19,060 nucleotides of DNA from positions 1,239-20,298 of the forward strand of contig DKKT01000016.1 in assembly GCA_002455425.1 (NCBI GenBank), given 5' to 3'. Below, in pieces: positions 1 through 6,515 of this stretch (its first letter is position 1; each line of letters starts with the position of its first letter). The translations under genes were made by a program, and so were the position numbers. The notes below the pieces were generated by a model, which had not been told where the DNA came from, made no database searches, and saw only the letters and a program-made list of their open reading frames with translations. The DNA comes from Chthonomonas sp. UBA6659 (GTDB taxonomy: Bacteria; Armatimonadota; Fimbriimonadia; Fimbriimonadales; Fimbriimonadaceae).

Positions 1-861
1 TCGGTCGGCGAGCCGATCAACCCGGAAGCCTGGGAATGGTATCACAAGGTCGTCGGTGACAGCCGCTGCCCGATCGTCGACACCTGGTGGCAGACCGAAA
101 CCGGTGCGATCCTGATCACGCCACTTCCGGGCATCACCGCGACCAAGCCGGGCAGCGCCACCCAGCCGTTCCCAGGTATCCGCGCCGCCATCCTCGACGA
201 AGCCGGCGCGGAGATCACCCCGATCCAAGGCGCGCTCGGCTACATCGCCTGCGCCAACGGCGAGGATGCTCCCGCCACGGGACCCGAAGTTGGTGGCTAC
301 CTCGCCATCACCACACCGTGGCCGTCGATGATGCGCGGCATCTGGGGTGATCCCCAGCGGTACGTCGACACCTACTGGAAACGATTCCCGGGACGTTACT
401 TCCCCGGCGACGGCTCCAAGGTCGATGCCGATGGCTACTTCTGGCTCCTCGGACGGGTCGACGACATCATGCTCGTCGCCGGCCACAACATCAGCACGAT
501 GGAAGTTGAGAGCGCTCTGGTCGACCACCCCGCTGTCGCCGAAGCGGCCGTCATCGGGAAGACGCATGACATCAAGGGTCAAGCCATCAGCGCGTTCGTG
601 ATCGTCCGCGCCGGCTATCCCGGCGATGCAAGCCGGCTGGTCGACGAACTGAAGGCGCACGTCGCCGAGAAGATCGGCGCGATCGCCCGGCCCGACGACG
701 TCATCCTCACGGCCGAACTCCCCAAGACGCGAAGCGGCAAGATCATGCGGCGACTCTTGCGGGATGTCGCCGAGGGACGAGCCCTCGGCGACACCACGAC
801 CCTCGCCGACCCGGCCGTCGTCAGCGCCCTGCGCGACAAGTACGAATCGAGCGAGAGCTGA
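1..861 (+). CDS. acs: Acetyl-CoA synthetase (AMP-forming), C-terminal part
   Basis: The reading frame is open from base 1, so the N-terminal half lies outside the window; 286 residues remain. Acs activates acetate with ATP to acetyl-AMP and then forms acetyl-CoA in the cytoplasm. Visible motifs are the adenylate-forming A5 motif VDTWWQTETG (residues 26-35), the hinge/A8 region GRVDD, and the C-terminal A10 loop PKTRSGKIMRR. The lysine of that loop (about residue 247) is the one acetylated and required for adenylation in the Salmonella enzyme. Oddity: the usual GHR after GRVDD reads GHN here, and the arginine 25 residues before the catalytic lysine is alanine. The stop abuts the stop of the convergent small gene at 862. 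The family call is very secure; acetate rather than another short acyl substrate is inferred from overall similarity. Confidence 0.95.
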   Translation, partial: SVGEPINPEAWEWYHKVVGDSRCPIVDTWWQTETGAILITPLPGITATKPGSATQPFPGIRAAILDEAGAEITPIQGALGYIACANGEDAPATGPEVGGYLAITTPWPSMMRGIWGDPQRYVDTYWKRFPGRYFPGDGSKVDADGYFWLLGRVDDIMLVAGHNISTMEVESALVDHPAVAEAAVIGKTHDIKGQAISAFVIVRAGYPGDASRLVDELKAHVAEKIGAIARPDDVILTAELPKTRSGKIMRRLLRDVAEGRALGDTTTLADPAVVSALRDKYESSES

Positions 862-1068
862 TCATTCGAGGCCGCCGGCCGCCCCGGCCGGGGCGTCGAG
901 AGAGGTCGACATCCCCGGGGGCGTGTTCGCGCGGGCCTCGAGGCCCGCGCCGGTGTACGCGGGGGCTTCTGCGTGGGCAAGAGGCGTGCGGTGGTGGTGG
1001 TGGTAGGCCGCGGCCACGAGCAGGGCGAGCCCGAGCAGTCCGAAGAGCCATGGGGTCTTCTTGTTCAT
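862..1068 (-). CDS. Small hypothetical membrane or secreted protein (68 aa)
   Basis: I do not recognise this 68-residue protein. It begins MNKKTPWLFGLLGLALLVAA, one hydrophobic segment (about residues 7-21) after two lysines, so it is a signal peptide or single membrane anchor. A YHHHH stretch and an AHA site that could be cleaved follow, then a Gly/Ala/Pro-rich tail. The ATG lies 4 nt after the pseudopilin stop, and a GGAG ribosome binding site sits inside the last pseudopilin codons, so the two are probably translationally coupled. The last third coincides with two strong DNA palindromes (881-894, 929-950), so the C-terminal sequence may be shaped by those elements rather than by protein function. 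The start and hydrophobic segment make it plausible as a gene, but it could be spurious. Confidence 0.5.
   Translation of the reverse strand: MNKKTPWLFGLLGLALLVAAAYHHHHRTPLAHAEAPAYTGAGLEARANTPPGMSTSLDAPAGAAGGLE
881..950. repeat. Two perfect palindromes downstream of acs
   Basis: Positions 881-894 are a perfect 14-bp palindrome (GCCCCGGCCGGGGC). Positions 929-950 are a perfect 22-bp palindrome centred on CTCGAG. They begin 20 nt after the acs stop. No T-run follows either one, so they are not classical intrinsic terminators, but a transcript would fold strongly here and could slow or protect the acs 3' end. They also lie within the antisense small gene. Confidence 0.75.
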
Positions 1069-1072
1069 CGGT

Positions 1073-1831
1073 TCAATCTCCGTCCGTCGAGCAGCGCCAC
1101 GTCGCGAGCCACTTGACCCGCGCCGGATTCGCATCCGCGACGCACATACACCAGTCGCCGGGGCGAGGATCGCGGTCGGGCAAAATGCGTCGTGCCGGAT
1201 ACCACCGTCCATGGCCGTCGGCGAAGGTGAGATTCGTGCCCCCGCGGTGGCGGGTGCTCACCGTTGCCATCGGCCCGTCGAGCTCCACCGGCTGGCCGCA
1301 AGCCCCGACGGAGTGGTTCCACGCCGACGTGAGGTAGCCGCGATAGCCGGCACCGAGATCTCCCGGAGTACCGTCACCGAGGAGAACGGTCCGACTCGGG
1401 TGTTCCATGTCGGAGGCAACTGCCCGGAGCGGCCTGCCCCCGTAGATCCAGAGGCCGTAGTTGATGTTCAGCCCGATCGAGAGTCGGCTCCGCGTGCCCC
1501 ATGTCGTCCCGAACATGCTCCCGGGTGCACTCGGGCACAGATGGACCTCGCGGGACTTCATGTACGGCTGAACCATCCCGACCCAGATCGGTGTCGAATC
1601 GCCCTGTCCGATCCAGGTGTCCTGGACGTAGCCCGGGAAGACGCCTTCATACTCGTCCGTGTACATCAGGAGTCCCATCGACAGCTGGCGCTGATACTGG
1701 AGGCAGACGCCCTTCTTGGCCGCCTCCCGTCCCTGGGCGAAGGCTGGAAACAGGATCGAGGCGAGGATCGCGAGAATCGCGATCACAACGAGGAGTTCCA
1801 ACAACGTGAACCCTATGCGATACCTTTTCAT
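1073..1831 (-). CDS. Type II pseudopilin-like protein (H-X9-DG family)
   Basis: The 252-residue protein has a prepilin N-terminus: MKRYRIG, then FTLLELLVVIAILAILASIL, with cleavage expected after Gly7 and the conserved Glu at +5 of the mature form. The hydrophobic helix (8-30) is followed by FPAFAQGREAAKK, typical of the large pseudopilin families of Armatimonadota and Planctomycetota. The C-terminal part has HRGGTNLTFADGHGRWYP, the H-X9-DG signature. Such proteins are processed by a prepilin peptidase and displayed on or exported across the envelope; the specific role of these paralogues is unknown. The ATG is preceded by a clear GGGAGG ribosome binding site. A leader of about 110 nt with a GC hairpin lies between it and the putative promoter shared with divergent pyk. 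The gene pairs with the small gene downstream. Confidence 0.9.
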   Translation of the reverse strand: MKRYRIGFTLLELLVVIAILAILASILFPAFAQGREAAKKGVCLQYQRQLSMGLLMYTDEYEGVFPGYVQDTWIGQGDSTPIWVGMVQPYMKSREVHLCPSAPGSMFGTTWGTRSRLSIGLNINYGLWIYGGRPLRAVASDMEHPSRTVLLGDGTPGDLGAGYRGYLTSAWNHSVGACGQPVELDGPMATVSTRHRGGTNLTFADGHGRWYPARRILPDRDPRPGDWCMCVADANPARVKWLATWRCSTDGD

Positions 1832-1880
1832 CGGTGCTCCCTCCCCGCGCCTCCTGCGCTGGGGAATGGTGTCGGAAGCG

Positions 1881-1899
1881 CCCCGCCCTCATGGCGGGG
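1881..1899 (-). promoter_or_regulatory. GC hairpin in pseudopilin leader
   Basis: CCCCGCC-CTCAT-GGCGGGG is a perfect 7-bp stem with a 5-nt loop. It lies in the leader of the pseudopilin gene, about 50 nt before its ATG. No T-run follows on either strand, so it is more likely a leader structure than a terminator. Confidence 0.5.
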
Positions 1900-1945
1900 T
1901 GGGACCGGCATCGTTCTGGTTATGGGAAGGCTTTTCGCAAATCTT

Positions 1946-1962
1946 TAGGATTTTCTACCAGG
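1946..1962. promoter_or_regulatory. Putative face-to-face promoter core, pseudopilin / pyk
   Basis: On the minus strand this reads CCTGGTAGAAAATCCTA: an extended -10 (TGG-TAGAAA) pointing at the pseudopilin gene. On the plus strand TAGGAT (1946-1951) could serve pyk. The 17-nt block matches 7281-7297, the other divergent promoter region, at 13 of 17 positions. The 11-mer TCCTGGTAGAA recurs exactly upstream of rpmJ in the same orientation relative to its gene. No convincing -35 box is seen. Confidence 0.4.
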
Positions 1963-2023
1963 ACGACCGATCATCCTGGGGAGAAGCGCCGATAGGGCGC
2001 GGTCCGTCCTACCAAGTGACTTC

Positions 2024-3433
2024 ATGAAACGACGCACCAAAATCGTCTGCACGATCGGACCCGCCGTCGCCTCGAAAGAACGCCTCCGCGATCTCATCGA
2101 CGCGGGCATGAACGTCGCCCGGCTCAACTGTAGCCACGGCGACTGGGAGTCCCGAACCCAGTGGGCGACCTGGATCCGCGAACTCAGCCCCAAGATCGCC
2201 CCTGTCGCGATCCTCGCCGACCTCCAGGGCCCCAAGTTCCGGATCGGCGAACTCACCAGCGGCCATCTCGACCTCGTCGCCGGGCAGCAAATCCTCGTCG
2301 GACAAGAGGCGACGAGCGATCTCCCCGTCCCTTCCGACGAAATCTTCGCCGCCATGCGCACCGGAGACCGCGTGCTCCTCGGCGACGGCAACGTCGAGAT
2401 CAAGCTCGGCAAACATCAGGGCACCCGGTTCGAGGCCAAAGTCGTCAGCGGAGGCATCGTCAAGAGTCGACAGGGTGTCACCCTCGTCGGAAAGGCCTTC
2501 GACACCCCCTGTCTCACTGAAAAGGACCTTCAGGACCTCTACGAAGCCAGCCGCCTCGGGGTCGACTTGATCGCTCTGAGCTACGTCCGTCGCGCCGGGG
2601 ACATGCGCGAACTGCGTCGCCTCGTCGATAAGTACGATTCCGGCGTCAAGCTCTGCGCGAAGATCGAAACCCGCGAAGCCGTCAAGGAGATCGATGAGAT
2701 CATCAAGGTCTCCGACCTCATCATGGTCGCGCGCGGCGACATGGGACTCCAGATGGACCTGGAAGACGTCCCGTTCACCCAGAAGCGGATCATCGAACGC
2801 TGTGGTCGGGCCGGAAAGCCCGTCATCACCGCAACCCAGATGCTCGAGAGCATGGTCGCCTCACCCCGACCCACCCGCGCCGAAGCCACCGATGTCGCCA
2901 ACGCCATCCTCGATGGCACCGACGCCGTCATGCTCAGCGGCGAAACCGCATCCGGACAATATCCGATCGAAACCGTCAAGACGATGAGCCGCATCGCGGA
3001 AAAGGCCGAGAGCTACCTCAGCCACGAAGACCGGGTCGAACACCTCGCCCTCCAAGCCACCGCGACACTGGAGAGCACCGAGGCCGTCGCCAAGGCCGCC
3101 GCGAACCTCGCGACCTCCCTCAAGGCCAAAGCGATCGTCACCACCAGCACCTCCGGCCTCACCCCGCGCATGGTCAGCAAGTTCCGCCCCAAGCCGCCGA
3201 TCCTCTGCATGACGTGGAACCCCCGGACCTACCGCCAGCTCGCCGTCGTTTGGGGAGTGGAGGCGCTCCTCCTCGACAAAATGGCAACCACGGAAGCCAC
3301 GATCCAAGCCGCCATCGACGCGTTTCTCGACCACAAACGGATCAAGGTCGACGACCTCGTCGTCGTCACCGCCGGGGTCCCGCCCGGTGTCGCCGGCAAC
3401 ACGAACATGATCCTCGTCGAAACCGTTCGCTAG
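2024..3433 (+). CDS. pyk: Pyruvate kinase
   Basis: Cytoplasmic enzyme of the last glycolytic step, phosphoenolpyruvate + ADP to pyruvate + ATP. The 469-residue length is normal for the two- to three-domain bacterial form. In order: the N-terminal KIVCTIGP motif, the B-domain boundary ADLQGPKFRIG, the catalytic KIE (active-site lysine and metal-binding glutamate), MVARGDMG, and ATQMLESM in the active-site signature. The C-terminal domain has an STSG stretch at the position of the allosteric phosphate loop. Small departures are ALSYVR where SFVR is usual, and GDMGLQ where GDLGVE is usual. No Shine-Dalgarno sequence is visible before the ATG, but the start is fixed by the family N-terminus. The stop codon overlaps the comEC stop (shared CTAG at 3430-3433). 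Confidence 0.97.
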   Translation: MKRRTKIVCTIGPAVASKERLRDLIDAGMNVARLNCSHGDWESRTQWATWIRELSPKIAPVAILADLQGPKFRIGELTSGHLDLVAGQQILVGQEATSDLPVPSDEIFAAMRTGDRVLLGDGNVEIKLGKHQGTRFEAKVVSGGIVKSRQGVTLVGKAFDTPCLTEKDLQDLYEASRLGVDLIALSYVRRAGDMRELRRLVDKYDSGVKLCAKIETREAVKEIDEIIKVSDLIMVARGDMGLQMDLEDVPFTQKRIIERCGRAGKPVITATQMLESMVASPRPTRAEATDVANAILDGTDAVMLSGETASGQYPIETVKTMSRIAEKAESYLSHEDRVEHLALQATATLESTEAVAKAAANLATSLKAKAIVTTSTSGLTPRMVSKFRPKPPILCMTWNPRTYRQLAVVWGVEALLLDKMATTEATIQAAIDAFLDHKRIKVDDLVVVTAGVPPGVAGNTNMILVETVR

Positions 3434-4812
3434 GCGTCGGCAGGACGCGCGATCGGTTGCCACAAGAGGACCATGCACCCGTAGATCGGGATCAGCCAAT
3501 AGCCCGAGAAAGGCGGAACATGGATGACCGTCCCCTCGAAGCTCCCCAAAGTGTCGGCGACCAACCGGATCCAGCCCGCCAGCCCCGAGGTCGCAATCAG
3601 CACCCCGACGCCGCCCGTGAACCAGACGCCCCCCACCACCCAGGCCAGCAAAGCGCCTCCGATCAGGAACGGCAGCACCGGCGCGACGAGAAGATTGCCC
3701 ACGATCGCCATCAGCGAAACCTGGCCGAAGTGGTACGCGAGCAGCGGGGCCGATGCAACAAAAGCAACCAGGCTGCTTGATCCCAAAGCCCTTGCCCCGG
3801 CGACCACGGCGCCCCAGGCCGTTTTCGCCACGATCGGACGCCGCTCCCAGAACAGGACCAGCGCCGCCATGATCGTGAACGAGAGGTGAAGTCCAGGATC
3901 GACGACCCCTTCCGGAGAAACCAACAGCGTGACGATCGCGGCAAGCGCGAGCGCCGACAGCCCGTCGCCCTCCCGATCGAAACGGTAAGCCGCGAGAAAG
4001 ACGACCGTCATCAGCAAGGCCCGCATCGCCGGCGGCCGCAATCCCGCCGCCGCGATGTAGACGAGCAGAATCGCCGTCACGAGCACCAACTGGCCCGTCC
4101 GGGGGATCGGGAGCCGCGAGAAAAGAAAGAGCAGCATCGCCGCCAGCATCATCACATGGAGCCCCGAAGTCGAGACGATGTGGATGATCCCGGAACGGCG
4201 CAACCGTTCGGACATCGCCGGCTCCAACTCCCCATCCTGATTGAAGCAGATCGCATCGATCACGCTCGCCGAGTCTTGGGGAAGGACGCGGGTCACAAAC
4301 TCGACGAAGCTACGTCGTACCGCCAAACCCCAGCGCCAAGGCACCGCACCGCCGCCGAGCGATCTTGCGCTCGAGGTCCGCAGATCGGCGAACGCGCCCT
4401 TCCGACGCCACGTGAGTTCGCTCGCCTCGGAGAGGGGACGCAGCTCACCCCGAACCGCGAGCCGTTCACCGAGGACGGCGGGGCTCGCCTTGGGCAACGA
4501 CAAGGCCACACGACCGAAGTCGGTACCCGCGAGCACCCGCACGCCGAACGCCGTGTCGCGGGGCATTTCCAGAAGCACGACCTCACCGGCAAACGGCTTC
4601 GACTCCACGAGGAGCGACGCCGACACAACCGGGCGACTGAGCAAACCGAGTCCGACACCCGCCACCAGAGTCCATCGTAAGGAGGCGTTCGACAGCGCTC
4701 CGGCCGCGATCGGAACCGCCAACAAGTGCCACCACCCGTACCACGTCGCGATTCCTCCGACCAACCCGAATGAGAAGATCAGCAGAGGCCGGCCCTCGAT
4801 CTCGCGACGCAT
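3430..4812 (-). CDS. comEC: ComEC/Rec2-family DNA-uptake channel protein, no C-terminal hydrolase domain
   Basis: A polytopic inner-membrane protein of 460 residues. N-terminal membrane segments (about 10-60) are followed by a soluble OB-like region (about 65-150). The competence domain starts near residue 180 and contains HIVSTSGLHV (211-220) and GLRPPAMRALLM (257-268), both diagnostic of ComEC. Further hydrophobic segments run to the end. ComEC carries one DNA strand across the membrane in natural transformation. Most long homologues (700-800 residues) end in a metallo-beta-lactamase-like domain that is absent here, so this is the short architecture. The gene follows dciA by 14 nt with a GGAG motif just before the ATG, so it is probably the last gene of a recF-dciA-comEC operon. 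Confidence 0.88.
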   Translation of the reverse strand: MRREIEGRPLLIFSFGLVGGIATWYGWWHLLAVPIAAGALSNASLRWTLVAGVGLGLLSRPVVSASLLVESKPFAGEVVLLEMPRDTAFGVRVLAGTDFGRVALSLPKASPAVLGERLAVRGELRPLSEASELTWRRKGAFADLRTSSARSLGGGAVPWRWGLAVRRSFVEFVTRVLPQDSASVIDAICFNQDGELEPAMSERLRRSGIIHIVSTSGLHVMMLAAMLLFLFSRLPIPRTGQLVLVTAILLVYIAAAGLRPPAMRALLMTVVFLAAYRFDREGDGLSALALAAIVTLLVSPEGVVDPGLHLSFTIMAALVLFWERRPIVAKTAWGAVVAGARALGSSSLVAFVASAPLLAYHFGQVSLMAIVGNLLVAPVLPFLIGGALLAWVVGGVWFTGGVGVLIATSGLAGWIRLVADTLGSFEGTVIHVPPFSGYWLIPIYGCMVLLWQPIARPADA

Positions 4813-4826
4813 CTCTCCGACCCAAC

Positions 4827-5147
4827 CTACGCTTCCGCCGGTTCGCTGAGATCCCGCCGAGGAGTCCGCGCCCCCACCCGGAGCTCGAGGAACAGGTCCG
4901 GCTCCCCCGCGAGCCGGTTCAAGCGCTCAAGAATCGTGTCCTGCATGAACCGCAACTCCTGAGCCCATGCTGAACCCGTCGCCGCCACCCAGAGCGTGCC
5001 TCGCTCGAACCGCTCGGGAGTGGACTTCGCCGCAAGCAATTCGCCTACCACGCCCGGCCATTCCTTGAGCACGATCTGAGCGCGTCCCGCACGGAGCACC
5101 TCCTTCTGCTCCACCGCCTGCGCCATCCAGTCGTCGAGCCGCTTCAT
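4827..5147 (-). CDS. dciA: DUF721 / DciA-like protein
   Basis: This 106-residue protein matches the DUF721 pattern: an N-terminal helical part with a W-P-G motif (KEWPGVVGE), a central LWVAATGSAWAQELRFMQ stretch (the LxVxxxSxxWaqeL core), and a short charged tail. DciA-type proteins interact with the replicative helicase DnaB and are the ancestral bacterial helicase operator. The ATG overlaps the recF stop as ATGA, so translation is coupled. A recF-DUF721 pair is a common arrangement near dnaA-dnaN, which supports the call. The biochemical role is by family only. Confidence 0.85.
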   Translation of the reverse strand: MKRLDDWMAQAVEQKEVLRAGRAQIVLKEWPGVVGELLAAKSTPERFERGTLWVAATGSAWAQELRFMQDTILERLNRLAGEPDLFLELRVGARTPRRDLSEPAEA

Positions 5148-6283
5148 TCGATCGTCACCGTTCCCGCCAACACCCGCATCACCCGACCGGCCTCCATCGC
5201 CCAGCTTCCGACTTGGGCCGCATCGGTACAGGTCAAGAGTACTTGGCTGCAGCCAGTCCGAACGCGCTCCAGGAGATGACTTTGCCGCACCTTATCCAGG
5301 TCACTGAACACATCGTCGAGGAGAAGGATCGGCGGCGCCCCCAGAATCCGCTCGGTGCACGCAAGAACCGCCAGTTTCAGAGAGACCACCGCGGTTCGTT
5401 GCTGACCCTGGGATCCGAAGTGTCGCGCCTCGCGCCCCTCGATGGTCAGAGCGAGATCGTCCCGGTGTGGACCGATCCCGGTTGTGCCTCGTGCGACTTC
5501 CGACCGTCGATGCTCGGCCAACGATTGCGCCAGAGCGTCGGCGGTGTCCCCGGCATCATGAGGATCGTACGTGACCCCCAACCGCTCCCCTTCGGCCAGT
5601 TCCGCGTGTGCAGACCGCGCCTCGGGTTCGAAATCTTCGAGGAACGCGCGCCGGAACTGCCGGAGACTCGCCCCGTGATCGGCCAGAAGCGCTTCCCAAG
5701 ATTCGTAGAGCTCGTCCGGCATCGACCGGTCTTGGCCAAGCTTCAGGAGCGCGTTGCGCTGCTCGAGGGCCCGCTTGTACTGGGTGAGGTGCTCGCGGTA
5801 GGCCGGGTAAAGCTGGGCCAAATGGAGATCGAGGAACAGCCGACGCTCGGACGGCTGCCCGGACACGACCGGCAGGTCTGCGGCCGAGAAGGCGACGACC
5901 GGTAGACGGCCCATAAGGTCCGAGGCACGTTTCAGCCCGACTCCGTTCAAGGTTGCGCGCTTGCGGGTGCCGGCTTCGAGCTCGATGGCGAGTTCGGTAC
6001 CGAATTCGGCGAGGGTTCCTTCGGCGCGCGCGCGAACCGTGCCCTCCCGAACCGCCTCCAAGTCGCGGGTGCCACGCAACAGCCGGGAAGTGCCGAGGAG
6101 GTAGATCGCCTCGAGCAGGTTCGTCTTGCCCTGACCGTTCGGCCCGATCGCGAGGTTGAGTCCCTCCCGGAGGTCGACGTCCACAGACGCGTAGTTTCGA
6201 AAGTCGGTGAGACGGAGCCGGACCAGCGAAAACGGAGCGCGCACCGCTTTCCCCATGGAGCTATCTTCCGAAACCGAGATCAT
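5144..6283 (-). CDS. recF: DNA replication and repair protein RecF
   Basis: An SMC-like ATPase that, with RecO and RecR, loads RecA at ssDNA gaps. The 379 residues show LTDFRNY (26-31), Walker A GPNGQGKT (47-54), GPHRDD (271-276), the ABC signature SQGQQR (291-296) and Walker B ILLLDDVFSDLD (319-330), all in the normal order for RecF. Two starts are possible: the ATG at 6283, or Met10 at 6256. The latter has a GGAAG motif 8 nt upstream and gives a more typical N-terminus. The downstream dciA overlaps by 4 nt. dnaN, the usual upstream neighbour, is absent; a repeat-bearing gap takes its place. Confidence 0.95.
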   Translation of the reverse strand: MISVSEDSSMGKAVRAPFSLVRLRLTDFRNYASVDVDLREGLNLAIGPNGQGKTNLLEAIYLLGTSRLLRGTRDLEAVREGTVRARAEGTLAEFGTELAIELEAGTRKRATLNGVGLKRASDLMGRLPVVAFSAADLPVVSGQPSERRLFLDLHLAQLYPAYREHLTQYKRALEQRNALLKLGQDRSMPDELYESWEALLADHGASLRQFRRAFLEDFEPEARSAHAELAEGERLGVTYDPHDAGDTADALAQSLAEHRRSEVARGTTGIGPHRDDLALTIEGREARHFGSQGQQRTAVVSLKLAVLACTERILGAPPILLLDDVFSDLDKVRQSHLLERVRTGCSQVLLTCTDAAQVGSWAMEAGRVMRVLAGTVTIE

Positions 6284-6515
6284 GAAGGATAATCTCTTGT
6301 TATTATGGGGCGAGCGTCAGGGTGGAAAACCGAGAGGAAAGGTACAAGCCCCGGGATTCCAACACCGCAAATTCGAACCTGAAACAGGTAGGTTCCGACC
6401 CCGGTCCCGATGTGGAAAATCGAGTGGAGAACCGCGCCCGTGTGCAGGTTTGGAACAGGTCGTTCGGGGGACGAAAAGGGCCTTCCAAACCGTCCCCAAG
6501 TTTTCCGCGTCGCGT
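6284..6515. other. Gene-free gap with direct repeats, hairpins and a DnaA-box-like site
   Basis: No convincing gene lies in these 232 nt. The imperfect direct repeat GTGGAAAACCGAGAGGAAAG (6322-6341) and GTGGAAAATCGAGTGGAGAA (6412-6431) matches at 16 of 20 positions, 90 bp apart. TGTGGAAAA (6411-6419) reads TTTTCCACA on the minus strand and fits the relaxed DnaA box TTWTNCACA. ACCTG-AAA-CAGGT (6377-6389) is a perfect 5-bp hairpin. GGTTTGGAA (6447-6455) pairs perfectly with TTCCAAACC (6483-6491), with an inner TCGT/ACGA stem. It could be a regulatory region for recF, an unannotated structured RNA, or an origin-related element. Function is not established. Confidence 0.6.
6302..6307 (-). promoter_or_regulatory. 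Putative -10 box for recF operon
   Basis: On the minus strand this reads CATAAT, one mismatch from TATAAT. A start site about 7 nt downstream would give a leader of about 12 nt to the first ATG or about 39 nt to Met10. No clear -35 box. Confidence 0.4.

Noticed and set aside
1061..1948. A 295-codon plus-strand frame opposite the pseudopilin gene
   Set aside because: No recognisable motifs, and it overlaps a well-supported pseudopilin with ribosome binding site and signature.
6366..6392. T-arm-like GGTTCGAAT on the minus strand, possible tRNA
   Set aside because: The flanking bases do not form a 5-bp T-stem, and no acceptor or anticodon arm could be found around it.
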